Source: Purshia tridentata (lineage: Eukaryota > Streptophyta > Magnoliopsida > Rosales > Rosaceae). From it: a stretch of 30,516 nucleotides of DNA. Of the stretch, positions 1 to 13,581 are shown one piece after another. The position numbers were made by a program, and so were the translations under genes. Each line of letters begins with the position of its first letter. Position 1 is the stretch's first letter. The notes under the pieces are model-generated. The model was given only the letters and a program-made list of their open reading frames with translations. It did not search any database and was not told where the DNA came from. The stretch spans positions 1 through 30,516 of the forward strand of contig QANT01008753.1 in assembly GCA_003254885.1 (NCBI GenBank). Direction: 5' to 3'.

Positions 1-1080
1 ATTTTGATTCCCAATAGATTTTTAAAAAGTGGGTCGGCTAGTAATTGTCTTCCGCATTTAGGTTTTATAAACAGTGTAATTGTCCAAATGGACTTATTAA
101 AAAAAATCCCTTTTTAAAATGACACCAATTTAGGTTAAATTTAAAGTTGGAAATTACAACCTCAAATCCGAAGTTTTTTACCACATATAATTTACAAAAT
201 TATTTATTTATGGACCCAAACAAGAAAATTTGAGCATATAATTTCTTAATTACTAAGTTTTGTTTAAATTCTAAGTTTATTTTTTTTTGTATCCAAAACA
301 CACCATAAAAGGAAAAACAAAATAAAAAAGAGTGTTTTTATAGGTAGTGCTTTTGTAATTTTTTTTTTTTTTTGTTCTCTAAAGTACAAGTGCTTTTTAC
401 AAACTCTTGGAAGTGCTTCTTCACTATCAAGTACTTCTCTAGGAAACATTAAACTGACCTAGAAAATAACCTAAAAGGTTGTTTATGCTAGCTACCCAAA
501 AAACATCTTTAAATATCTGAACACTCTTGTAAGCCTTTTAAAATGACCGCCAAAAAGGCCCTAAACCTACCCCCACATTGCCCCACATAGGAACAAGCAG
601 CAATGTAAATAAACCTACCCCTACATTGTCCCAGATAGGTACAAGCAGCAATGGAAAAATTATGTATAACCACTCTGAAGCTTGAGAGGGGCATTTCAGA
701 GAGCCAGCCTGTACAAAGCAATGCCAAATAAGAGACACATTATTGAATTATGACAAGTTTTAGAAGTAATAGCAACGAAAATGAATTATAAGCCATCACT
801 CAACAGCAGTGCTATAACACTGTCTAGCAATAAAATGCATGGCCTGTGACTGAGAGAAAAGTATAAATTTGTGCATTTGACAAATTTTGAATTTCTTGTG
901 TATTCATTCAGTAACATGGTCCAGTTTACAAGTCCCTAAGGCAATAGCAGTAACATTAATCTTACGTTATCCATTTAACAAGTGCTATGCTTCAACTTAT
1001 TGGAGGAGAAAGCATATATGCTCCTCGTTAGTGGGGAAGCTAATAAACATGAAAAATAAATAATTACAGGAATTCATAAT
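1..1080. other. AT-rich flank without a recognisable gene
   Basis: Downstream flank of the NAD kinase gene. The short ORFs are low-complexity and match nothing I know. The only structure seen is the 48-base tandem duplication listed separately. Confidence 0.5.
563..653. repeat. Tandem duplication, 48-base unit, two copies
   Basis: Units at 563-610 and 611-653 share the AAACCTACCCC-ACATTG core and the AAGCAGCAATG end. They differ by a few substitutions, and the second copy is slightly short. Confidence 0.8.
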
Positions 1081-1086
1081 TTTATT
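1081..1086 (-). terminator. Candidate poly(A) signal of the NAD kinase gene
   Basis: AATAAA on the minus strand, about 130 bases past the stop codon. It is the nearest canonical signal in the expected range, but plant signals are loose, so this is a guess. Confidence 0.3.
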
Positions 1087-1218
1087 TTCTTCCACCCCCA
1101 ATCCCACCAATCCCCCTCCCCCATTTTTCCTCATCTTTATGGCTTTTAAGTTACATTTAGATTTTAATGAGATCTTCTGAACTAGAAACAGTAATATACA
1201 AAAGAAAACATATGTATT

Positions 1219-4200
1219 TTATATATCCCGAGGGCCATCAAAAGACTGGGTCTTCCTCACATTCCAATGGAGGCCGTCATGGATGCTGTTCAAGAAGTCG
1301 GCTGTGGAATCAACTTGACATGCAGTGGGGACCGGCCAAGGAGCCATGCTGCACACAAGTGCATCACCAGCAGCCAACTGTTTCCTGTTCTTGCCATCAA
1401 ACGATGCCCATGCTTGGCTTCTGCTATTGAAAGGTACTTGTACTCGCAATGACACATGCTCAGGTAATATCAAAGGCCGAAACGATAAGGAATGCGGACA
1501 AATAGGTGTAAACAAGATACCGGGAACCTGCAATTATTTAGAACAAATCAAGGACATTCAAAAATACATCATATATAAAACAGCAACAAGTTATCATTTT
1601 AATACATATGTTGGGCAGGCTCACACACGCATCACAAATTTTTTAAACAATTTTAATGCGTTCATTGCAAATCTCTCTTTTGAAATGTTAATTATCTTTT
1701 TTTATTTTATTTTTTCTTATAAGTTTATTTATCCTAATTTTTAATTTAATATCAACTGGATTACCTTTTGTGCGGCTGATCCTTTTATTCATGGAAGATT
1801 ATTTTTGAATAATATGCAACTACGGATTCATTGCAAGCCTCTAATTTAAGACATTAGTTTTGTTTTTTTAGTATAAATTTCTTATCCTAATTTTTATTTT
1901 TCTATCAACGGGATTACTATTGTACTTGTGAAGTCTAACTTTAATCATTTGTAATAATTAATCATATACATTAGAGAAAAATAATTTTTGATACAGTAAA
2001 CAATGTTTGTTTTTATACTAGACATCTATTTTGTGCTTCTCACCTACTTGGTGTTTATTTTAGAGTAATATTTAATTAATTAGAAAAAAGAGACTCTACT
2101 TTCGTAATGTTCACCCATACGATTGATAGTTAACATAGAGCAAGTAATCACATTAGAAGGCTTGTAATGCCTAACAGGAGAAATAGGACAAGTGTCCATA
2201 GGTTGGTTAGAAGAAATGTTTTTGGGAGGTACAGGTGGCCATGATGTGTGCCTATGTAATTATTTTTGTACATGATTTACACTTATGATGTAAACAATAA
2301 TTAAAGGATTGTTTTCACCATGAACTTAATGTTTTCCTATTAATTTATTAATACAATTTTATTCTCCTTAGCATATTTTCATATTATATATAAAAATAAA
2401 AATAAAAACTTCCCAGAACATGCAACAGGTGCAGAGAACCTAGTATATCATTTCTTCTGAGTTTTGAGACTATTCTTTTGCTCTCACTATGTCTGATTGG
2501 AGGCTGTAGTGTTTTAGATTCTTGATGGCTTATGATCTGTCTATTTGTTTCTGTAAGTTTTTAGCTTTTGATCATGTGGGTATTATACACTATATTGAAC
2601 CTTCTTTTTCCTATTAATAGAAGTATGTTTCTTTTAATAAAAATATTAAACACAGTTTTGGGAAACATTTGCTTTGCTAAGTGGGTTCTCCAATGCAAAA
2701 ATTAGTGTCAAGACTTTGAGCATTACATGTGTTAGTCAACGTATATACCACTTAACCAAGCAAGCGGCATTACAGGCCCTATTATACCATATAATATCTC
2801 TGGTACCAGCTGTAAACAAGAGCTAACAAAAGAAGGTATAGCAACATACCTGGGGATGCACCATCGATCCTCCAGCTGCTAATGAATACGCAGTACTGCC
2901 AGATGTTGTTGATAATATTAGCCCATCTCCTTGCACACATGTGACGAAAGAGTTGTCACAATAGCATTCCAAATTTGTGAGGTATGATGATATCCCACGG
3001 TCAATAGTAACCTCATTTAATACAAGCATTGGTCCTTCAGTTTCATACTCATTTTTTGCTGCTTCTCTTATAACATGGCACTGCAACCGGTGTCGTAACG
3101 TGATACTAATGGGACCCCTTAAAACTGAATCCAGATAGTCTCGGTAATGTTCACTGTCTGAAGTATGTTAAAGATCATTTCTGAATGACACAGGAACAGT
3201 AACAAGCATCTTATATTATAAGATATCATATAAGAGACAAGCCAGCATTTAGAGTATTTATAAAACCAAAATTACAGTATTCTGTTTTAGGAAAGAGTTG
3301 TTATCCGAAGGGCTGGGTATTTTCTCGCAGTGCTGTCAATTGATGGTGGGAAATGGGGAAACTATCAGATTCTGGGGTGATGTTTGGTTGAGGGATCAGA
3401 TCCTGGCGTCTCGCTTCCCTCAGCTTTTCGGGCCAACCCGATATCACAATTTAGTCATTGCCAGGTTTGCTTCTTTGGGGAGCTGGGACTTTGGTTTTAG
3501 AAGAAACTTGAGAGAAGCAGAGGTAGAGGAGCTTTCAGCCTTGCTGGCATTACTCAAAAGTCTGCATATGTTTGAAGGAAGAGCGGATTCAAGGTGGTGG
3601 AACTTAGAGAAGCTAGGGGAATTTTTTGTAAATCTTTTTTCCATATTTCTGATTAACTCAGAGGAGCTGCTTGCCTTTGATAGAGCTTTAGCAATTTGGG
3701 ATGCAAAGGTTCCAGCCAAGGTGAAGAGTTTGGGCTGGTTAGTGGCTCATAAGAGGGTAAACAAGTGTGATTTGCTGCAAAGAAGCAGACCCAATTGTTG
3801 TTTTTCTCCTAGCTGGTGCATCATGTGCAAAATGAAGGGAGAGAATGCAGATCATTTGTTTGTTCATTGTCCTTTAACCATTCAACTATGGGAAACTCTA
3901 TTCAGGGAAGCTGGAGTAAGTTCGGTGATCTAAGCTGGGTGCCATTCTATCCTTAGTGAAATACATGTTGCTTTTTGTAGAAGAAAGAGAGCCAGAGTTT
4001 TTTGGGGATGCTGTTGGCGGGCTGTTCTTTGAGCAGTCTGGACAGAAAGGAATAGAAGGATTTTTGATAATTATAAAGGGGTGGGGGTGGAGGAACTTTG
4101 AAAGGGTGAGGTTTTTGTCCACTGTTTGGGTTTTGGTCTCAATAGAATTCAAGAATCTATCACTTTCGACTATTTTGCTAGACTGGAAAGATAATTTTCT

Positions 4201-7200
4201 TTCTTTCAGTGGACTTCTTTTCTACTGTTGTGTACCTTTCGTTTGAAAAGATCAATAACTTCTGTTTCTTTTCCAAAAAAAAGAAAAAAAGAAAGAAGTT
4301 CCTGTCAGAAAATGATGAGAGGATACGAAAAGGGGTCATAAATCCCAGTGACCCTAAAGAAAACGGCACAACAGGAGGAACTGGTCCTTTGAACATTGAT
4401 GCTGCCTGAAAATTTAAAGTAAATGGTTATTACCTTCCACAATATAAGTGCTAAAAAGATTTAATCAATTAAATTAAACTACCATCAATAACAGAGCCTG
4501 GTTTCAGTTCTGAAGGTTCTAGAGCAGCTTACCCAAAAAAATTATTAAATTATAGTTTTAACCAAAAAAAAAAAAAAACTTAACGAAAAAGGCTTTCAAT
4601 TATCACATAGTAAACCACTCAAATAAGGAGTTAGGCCTAATAATTACTAATCATCTGCAAGCAGATTCTAACCATTGTTTCAATTTCATATTAACCTCTC
4701 TCTCCATAATCCTCTCCTCCCCCNCCCCCCCCCCCCCCCCCCAAAAAAAAAAAATGCGTTTTCCATTTACTCAGTCTGTTTTCATCAGTTTCCTTTCTCT
4801 TTGGTTCTTCTTGAGGGTATTTACATGCACTGTTTGTTAATAATGATGTGAGATGCACATAATCAATATGCAGAATGCTACTATTTCTATCAATCAATTG
4901 ATCTCTCTAGTCCACATACTAATTAATATATCCAACAGTGGCATAACAATTCATAAATAAGTTTATGACAATTTCTTGCAGTGAACTGCATAAATTTCGA
5001 GCTTTTTACATTGACTTAACGCCATGAATCAATATTCATATATTTTTTTTAATTAGGAAACATAATTGAGTATATTAATAAAGTATAAAACTGTGAGGAA
5101 CAATCAAAGTGGGTCAGTAGTACACAACAAAAGCAACCCTCAATCTACAGGACAACTAAAACTGACATGAAGATGAAGATGTTGGATTACTGACAAATAG
5201 TGTAAGACAGCAAGAGCTTAAGATATTAAAATTCAGTATGACAAATGTTCATAGTTATGGCAATCCAAACACTAGCGATATGACTAATGTTTAGCTCCCA
5301 ACTATCACTTTTCTTTTTTCCCTGATGAGAGCATCATTTATACAGTTACACTTTTCTTTTTCCCCATTTGACTGGGCCTTGGGGGTACATGTTATTAGGA
5401 GGTAGGATCTGAGGCACACAACTCACTTTGCTGGGTAAGTTATCAACATCTATGAAAATTCTGTCATGAACAAATAACAACCATCTTGAAATATTCTTTC
5501 ACTAAAAATTTTCAGTCAGCAAGGAATAACAGATATGGATCAGAACTCAGCTATTAGTTTGTTGACAGGGAAAATTATATATTAAAATGGCACCAAAAGG
5601 TAGCACAACTCATGTTCTAGTAATAGAACAGAATCACTGAAATGCGATGACTTTATATCATTAAAAAAAAAATGCTTTAATTTTCTAAACAGTCTGAAGT
5701 AACCTAAAGTGAAGCTTAAGTAAATTTATTTATTATTTGCACATACCCAGAGGACAGTTCCATCACCACCAAGAGTTACCACCAGGTCAACTTTTGTGTG
5801 CAGCAGCACAATTTCAGTCTCTGTCAAGCAAAACATGAAACTCTAAACAGTAAAGAGCAAAATCATGAACATATTACTAAGCAAGTAAATTATTACATAT
5901 AATCATATTTATTTATTAATTTACAGGTCACAAAGACCTGAAATCATTGATTATGATAACATATTTCCATGTAAGCCCTTGCAAATTGTCATCATTTAAA
6001 CCATATACGGAAATTAAAGGAAAAAACATGTGCATGCATTAAGCGACCAACTTAAAAAACATATGCATGCATTAAGCGACCAACTTGATTTTGTCTAGAT
6101 GTTGTAATAAGATTAACACTCAAACACAATAAAAACATGCAGAAGTGCAGTTACAGACGCATAACCCTGGCCAACATGACAAAATCAATGAGAGACACCT
6201 ACAGTAATTAAGACAAGATCTTTGTAGCACACTCTAATAAAAAGCATATATGGTTTGGATGAAACGTTTGGATTCTTTAGAGGCTGGTGAGGTCACTTCT
6301 ACGGGTCCCTAGAAGGCCATATTTGTAAAAGATATGGCGACTTTATCTCTAATACGAGTTTGGTTTAGTATTACTAAACGGATTGGATTTCGGGAGGACA
6401 TGTGGTGGAATACTGTTCCTTTCCTGATCTATTATCCTATACTTTATTGTTTGTCTAATTCTAGGTGGTTTCATCCATGAATTGTAGTGTCTTCCTCTTG
6501 AAATTCTATTGTTTGAGGTTTTCATTAAAATCTTAATGATAGAGGCGCGGAGGAATTCTCTTCTTTGAATCTTATCTTCCTATCTTACATGGAAAAGGAT
6601 AACCGATCTTGGTCATTCTTCAGGAATTTTTTCTAGGGAGTCTTTATCTGAGAGGTTGATTGATGATTGTCATTGATATAGGCTGATTATTAGGCATTTA
6701 GCTTAATGGCTGATTACGTTGTTAGCTTAGATTAAGGTCTAACTTAGAGAGCTGATTACCAGAACAATTTATGTCTTGGAATCCTATATAAATCAATATG
6801 CCCCTTTCATTTGAATATGGAACACAACAATTCTTCCTTTCTAAATTTTTCTTTTCAACATGGTATCAAAGCTAAATATATATGTTTCTAAGACCAAAAC
6901 CCACTGCTACACTTACCCTACTTTGAGCACAAAAGAAAAAAAAAAAGAATGGACAGCAACTTCTCTCTCATACCATGTCTTAGATTCCACTAAATCTTGT
7001 TCGGATCCCATCTCAATCTTGTCTCCCTCATATCTCATCTCCGTTCTCATCTTGCTCCAGTCCCATCTCAGTTCTCAGCTTGATTTACTTCAGTCCCTAT
7101 GGCTAACAAACTAGCACAAGATTGAAGGGCCCTAATTACCTTCATTTGGCCCAAGCTGTCCAAGTTTTTCTGAAAGCTAGCAAACATGCTTTGATTCTAT

Positions 7201-10200
7201 TTGTAGCAAGCTGGAGTTGTCAATAGCTACACTCCAGCTTAAAGGAGAGTACCATTGATATAGGCTCATTATAAGCCAGTTAGCCTAACTTTTAGGTTGT
7301 TAGCTTAAATTTAAGCATGGTGGATGTAGGCTGCTAATCAGCCAATTTCTTAAATTAAGAGATCTTATTGTTTGTAATTACCAGTTAGCTTAAACTAAGA
7401 GAACTGATTGTTTGTAGTTACTAATTATCTTAAATTAAGTGCACAACATTAGGACAGATTTGTGGAAAAATTTATGCAGTGGTGCCCTGTATAAACCACT
7501 GTAATTTCCCTTTTACTTTCTTTCTTTTTTTTCTTTTTTTTCAACATTAAGGTCTAATTTAAGAGGCTCATAACCAAAGCAATTTATGTCCTGGAATCCT
7601 ATATAAATCAGTGTAGTCCTTTCATTTGAATATGCAATACAATGATCTTCTTGCTTCACAAATTTTTCTTTTCAACAATGGTCATCTTTTATCAACTTTT
7701 CATCTTTAAGATTTATTTGGAAATCTCCAGCTTCCCGAAAAGCTAAAGTTTTAGCGACTTTGGCTCATGGAAAATTGAACACTAAAGATTTGCTTCAATG
7801 AAGCCAGTCAAACCCTTCTTTATGTCCACAAGGGGAGTCAATGCATCATTTTTTGTGGTAATGTGGGTCAAGGGAACCCAATGCATCATTTTTCTTGGGA
7901 ATGTGGGTTGACTTATGGGTTATATAGTAGATGATTTTTCTTAGGTACTCCGTGTTTTTGCCTCCAGCTTCACATATTTTCAGCATAGATTTTGGAGCAT
8001 TTAGGAAGACGAAAAGGGGTAAAATCATTATGTAGATGTACAGTGAAATAATTTTCATAGGTCATTTGGAGTGAAAGAAAGCATACTATGGTTCATCTTT
8101 TGGAGAAAAAAATAACAGCAAAAGTTTTTTGAAGATAATGAAGAATTCAAAATACTTTGGAGGAGAATAGCATAGTTCACTTCATTATGGGCTTCGGTTT
8201 CAACCCCTATTGGAAGAGTGTTGTTTAGGACTAATTTTTTTCTTTCCATGATGTGATGTTTTGTTTTCTTTCATATAGTTCCTCCTTTCCATACTTTGTA
8301 CTATTCCTCTATTTACATGATGTGATGTTTTGTTTTCTTTCATATAGTTCTGTTAGCATAGGATGGACTACTGGTCCTCCTTTCCATACTTTGTACTATT
8401 CCTCTATTTTCTTACTTCTTCCGAAATAAAATACAAAAAAGCAATGAGAGAAACAAGTATATATGTCAAAAATGTATATGTAAATGAAAACAAGTATGTT
8501 TAATAAAGAGCATCATGAAATTTATTGCATGTATTCTAAAAGAGAAGTCTCTTCCAATTAATAATAGAAAATAAACAATCTTTCGTGGTTCTCACCATCT
8601 TTCCATGTATGGACAAAGTTGAAGTAAGATGATTCTGTTAGAAGTTCAGCTCTCACTCGTGGTTCCACATAAATATCTAAGTTTTTCTGCTCTCTCAACC
8701 ATCTGGAAATAGAAATGAAGATTAAGGAAATAATAACATTTGTCAACAGCCAACAATAAAGGTATAGAGGCACGCAAAAATGGAAAGGTTAGGCAAGCAT
8801 AACGTCCTACTAAACAGGCATGAAAGACTTAACAAGAATGAAGGTGAATTTCAGAATATAGATGCATAGCAAGGCCAATTTTATTTTATTTATTTTTTTT
8901 GTTCCTGACAGGGCTATTTCAAAAAAATATATGAAAAAAATTTGCTAATAGATGATTGATTTTGCTACACTTTTCTTCATAGAAATCTTTCAAACCTTAG
9001 ACAAATTTTACATTTACCCAACCACCCTTAATATCATGCATACTTTGTTACTCCCCACCCCAATGTCCAGCACCATCATTTTTCTTTATGATAGGAAACA
9101 AAATCTTTTATTAAGAAGAAAGATGAAATACAAGGCAAAGCAACCTATTTTTTGTTTGCCTACAAATAGCAACATCATTTGTAAGACAACTTAGTTATCT
9201 ATAAATACAGCTAACCTAGATACTTGCAATAAATGAGAAAGATGTTGCAGCATAGTGGGTACATACGATTCATCTATAAGCCAGAATCATATGATATCTG
9301 GAGGTCACAGAGCTCAAGCCTAACATAATATCAAAAACAACTAATGCCAAAGACTTTAAGAATATCTTGAGATCCATACCTGACCATTTCTGAACACAGA
9401 ATTCGAACAGAAATTGAATTTGGTTTGGCCAATATAAGCACAGTCTGCGGGTGAGATTCCCACTTCAAAGAAATCTGAAATGAAAAGAAGTTTTTAATTA
9501 GACAAATAGATGGAAGACGCCAGTAAACTAAACTCAACAGTTGACTATTAGAAATATGCAAACGTTTGGAAAAACATGAATAATAGCATCTTCACCAATG
9601 ACACAGCAATAGTGGCAAAAAACAATAAAAATCAACATGCATAGACAGGATAGGTTATACCTGTTTACTGCTGCGCTCTGCAGTTGTTATGTTTCCTCTT
9701 TCAAAAGAGACAATGTCATGCTTGTGCTGGTCACTCCGGTCACCTTTGCAACACCATGACAGTTTAAATGACGCCTGACTCAAGAAACATGGATGTGATG
9801 ATATAATCTGAGAAATTCATTGCACTGGTAATATTTCACAATGCATTACAATGGACAAAGAAATTTAGAAATTACATGCAGTTAGTAGTGGCAACAGCAG
9901 TAGTAGAATAAATATAAGGTCAAATTTCACTGGTCCCCGTAGCTTGGGCCAAGTTCCACTTTCGTCCTGTAGTTTAATTGTTCTAAATTTGGTTCTGTAC
10001 TTTACAAACCGTTGCAATTCAGGGACGCATTAGAATTTTCGTCTATTATATTGTCAAATTTTTCCGCTTTTGGTTATGTACTTTACAAACCATTAGCAAT
10101 TCAAGCGTGGATCTAACGAATTAATGCATGAAAATGCTAACATGTCTTGAATCACAACAATTTTAAAGTACAAGACCAAAATTAGAACAATTGAAACTAC

Positions 10201-13200
10201 TAGGACAAAAGTGCAACTTAGCCCTAACTACAAGGACCAAAATGACATTTAGCCTAAATACAAAATATCGTACTGTTAATCATGATAACCAAGAATATTT
10301 ACCAAAAAAACACTCCATGTAACTTTAATTTTGACCATATGCTAAAATTCTCATTTAGGATAAAAAAAATAAACTAAATTTTATTCATAATGAAGTGGTA
10401 ATAAATGATACAAGAACTCATGGGTTACTAACAAAATGTTAAGTGATACTTTTTCTTTATAGGGAAATGTAGTGATACCTTAAACATAGATTAAATTAGA
10501 TAAATGAAACTGACAGTATTCTATAACAAACAAGAGATTTGGTAACCACACAGATGGGGAAGGAGGAAAAAAAACAAAAGACAGGTACCTTTCTTGTAAA
10601 TTTATTGGGAACCACCTTGGAACCACAATCACTTTCACCATCCCGAAGAACTTCATGAGAACATATCCCATTCCTCCCACAACACTGTTCAGTTTGCTCA
10701 TTTGATCTGCTGTCCAAGTTCTCTGTCCCCTCCTCATCATTATTATCCTCTCTAAGTGTTTGCTCTGTAATATAAGCCAGAAATCCCTTGCATTAAGGTA
10801 TGAATAAAACTATAACTAGACAAAGAAACAGAGGGCAAAGTGACATAAGCAGGTACAAAGAAACAAAGTATACACTGAATTCACTGGAATGACTACACAA
10901 CTCTTAAGTATCAAGCACAAAAAGGTCAAATACGAAATCCAAAGCTTATAACCGCAACAGCTTTGCATCTTTGCATTTTTGAAGACCAAATAAGAGAGAG
11001 AGAGATGGAAACAACTCATACATTAATCAGGGGAAACCTCCACATCGAGCACCACCCGAAGCTTCTCAATTTAATCATGTAGGAGAAAAAACAATTAATC
11101 CAAGAACTACAAAATGATGAACCTAACCACGACAATCAATGACTCCAAGCCACCTTCCAATTTTTATTCTTCCTATTATAGGAGTTGAGATTTCTTTTCC
11201 TTTTAGCCAGATAAGAGGTGAGGTTATTCAAAGGGAAAACTTTTGACATCAGAGGGAATGTAGTAAAGTTAATGGTGTTTACAAAATATAATATGAGCGT
11301 GTGTAATTGGTTAGATCACATTATGCTGTAATAAAGACAAACTAATTCACATGAATACACTATGGAAAAGGATGCACAAAATGAACTATATTATTGCTAA
11401 TCAACCCCTAAAACCTTAGTTGAAATTACTCTGGGACAGTTAATAGTAATTCCCTTGCTGTATATTTGGCCTTCACTTGGTCCTTGCAGTACTTCAACTT
11501 GATTTAAACAACACCTCCTTAATTGCGCAGTCAGTAATTTTCATTGTACCAGACCAAATGGCCTTAAACAACATTCTCCTATCTTCACCTCACTCAAGGA
11601 AAGCTATATTTTTTTTTCTTTTCTTTTTTTTCCATTATTGACTCAAAAAGGAGTAGAAAGGGAATTGCCTTCTGTTACAGAAGGTGCATATCTCCTTTAT
11701 GGAAGTTTCGGAATGACTTTATTTTGAATAAGACAAAGCAAGTACCTTCAGAAATTTTCCTGTCCTGTTCCTTGCAAATTTCCAAGCAGGTAAAACATGG
11801 AAGCATTAATCCTATCGTTCCCATTGCATTACATAGAAAACTCTGAGTTGGTGGACTTTGAAGCTTTTCATAAAAGTTGTTGCCTGATAGTGGAATACCC
11901 ACAATCTGATGATAATGAGTCCAAATTTGATTAGCAAGACCAGCAATACCAAGCAATTGATCCAAGATTTCACTATTTGCACAACTATCAAGGAGTCAAC
12001 ACAAAACTGTGGCCAATAAGATTTTCAACCGCAAGAAGCAATTCCGGGTTTCTTCTTATCTTTTTATATGAACAAAATTTTCTTTTTCATATAAAAATAA
12101 TGAATAGAAAATGGAGAACCCATCCAAAAGGAAAGAGAACAAAAAAAAAGATGTTTGCAGAAATTGCATAAGGCAAACATATGTAAAACATATCTTTCCT
12201 CAAAGCCTAAAAACGACTTCTAATATCAGAAAGGTAAGCAAAGATGTTGGAAGAAGAAATAAATTAATATGATCCAATTTTGTGAGGAAACAAAGATTAT
12301 ATTAATACTGGAAGGATTATCACGTGCAAAGAGTATGCAGTGAGTTATTGTAAGAAGAAAAAGGAGTATAAATAGAAAAACCATAACCAACCAGCTGTTA
12401 TAACTGTCAAAAACAAAAAGAACTCAAATACATTGCGCAACAACCTAACCAAAAGTAAAATTAAGAGACCGCTGCGTTCCAATCTGCATGAAAGGGTATG
12501 GGGCTGGGCAGAATCTGTGCAGTCTAGCTAATTACATGAGAAAATAAATGAATAAACTCCACCAACATGATGCTTCTTACCAAGGCAGAAATGCATGGGA
12601 ATAGATAGCAATAGTCTTGTTAATTAAATGCTTAATGAGATGGTAAAGATTGGAAAAATTATGCATGAATGAACTAAAGGCACTCTATAAACCATGAAAA
12701 TGAACAAACCCAGTCCACAATATTAGATGATTGCAAAGTTAAAACTCTTAATTAAATATTTTTAACATAGATCGAGAGTCAGAGCAAAGCTTATCAGTTC
12801 AGGTAGAATCCACTTGCAATTCATCATGCAGGCACACCTTTTTATATAATGCAGAAGTTAGGCAATTATTTATGCAATTATTTTTGGATGGGTGCTCGCA
12901 TGTTCCTTTCTATATTCTCACATTTTCTACAAAGCTCGGAAAATTATATGTGAATGGAATAAAGGCACCCTATAAGCCATGAAAAGGAATAAAATCCAGA
13001 TCCAAAATATTGGATTATTTCAAGTTTAAAACATTTAATTACATATTGTGATATAGATCCTAAAGAAAGAGATAGAGCAACGGACATCACTTCGAGGAGA
13101 ATCTACTTGCAATTCACCATGCAGGCACACCTTATTTGGTTAGTGTGGCAGAGTGTAAGGGTTTAACATTGGATGGGTGTTGCCCATGTTCTTTTATTGT

Positions 13201-13545
13201 ATTCTCATGTTTTCCATCTGTACTGCCTACATAGTGCTCCTAGAGGTCTGGTCATTTTGCAGTTTAGTTTATTTGGAGTTACATCTTAAGAAGAAACTTT
13301 AACACATTTTTTAGAATAGAAGTTAGTTCAGAATGAAATTTACATGACAACGAACGAGATAATATTCCATTTTTCTTTATCTTAGGACAAAAGTACCTAT
13401 AGTTCATTATACTGAAACCAGTAGATCCATTTTCTTCAACTATCTTGTACCATTTCTGGGCCATCATTCATCCCCACAGACTATTGACAACAATTTCAAC
13501 ATTCCATTCACTTGAATTGCGTTTAAAGCAAATCTGATTAAATAG

Positions 13546-13581
<36 letters not shown>

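Larger units (their letters stand above)
6668..7677 (+). mobile_element. Short non-autonomous Copia-type LTR element (TRIM-like) nested in the LINE
   Basis: Two LTRs flank a 389-base interior. LTR1 is 6668-6860 (193 bases, TG...CA). LTR2 is 7250-7677 (428 bases, 192 after removing its own insert and the extra target copy). Directly after LTR1 is the primer-binding site TGGTATCAAAGCT (initiator-Met tRNA type), and before LTR2 the purine tract AAAGGAGAG. Both LTRs contain CCTATATAAATC, a TATA-like core. The interior keeps a trace of a Copia gag start (about 7120-7180, [18 protein letters not shown]) but no pol genes. Flanks ATGAT (6663-6667) and ATGGT (7678-7682) are a 5-base target duplication with one mismatch. 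Confidence 0.85.
6247..8435 (+). mobile_element. Decayed LINE in intron 7, split by a nested LTR element
   Basis: Left part 6247-6667 and right part 7683-8435 join in sense as one plant LINE ORF2 C-terminus. Left remnants include a degenerate W-N-RR-N-EAEEFSSLL-like stretch (about 6500-6570) and a DNRSW stretch (about 6597-6612). Right remnants include [20 protein letters not shown] (about 7709-7770), the zf-RVT entry, and a decayed tail. Stops and frameshifts occur throughout. The right end has AATAAAATACAAAAAA. AAAAAGCA occurs just outside both proposed ends (6239-6246 and 8436-8443), a possible target duplication, though in an A-rich setting. The orientation is antisense to the NAD kinase gene. 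Confidence 0.75.

Noticed and set aside
1325..1744. 139-codon plus-strand frame
   Set aside because: It runs antisense over the last NAD kinase exon and then into AT-rich intron; no domain.
3290..4300. GAAAGAGTT / GAAAGAAGTT as a LINE target duplication
   Set aside because: The left copy reads in frame with LINE coding sequence and the right lies in the A-rich tail, so the match is not convincing.
6860..7114. 84-codon plus-strand frame starting at the primer-binding site
   Set aside because: The ATG overlaps the primer-binding site. The frame is Ser/Leu-rich from a pyrimidine-rich leader and is not the gag frame.
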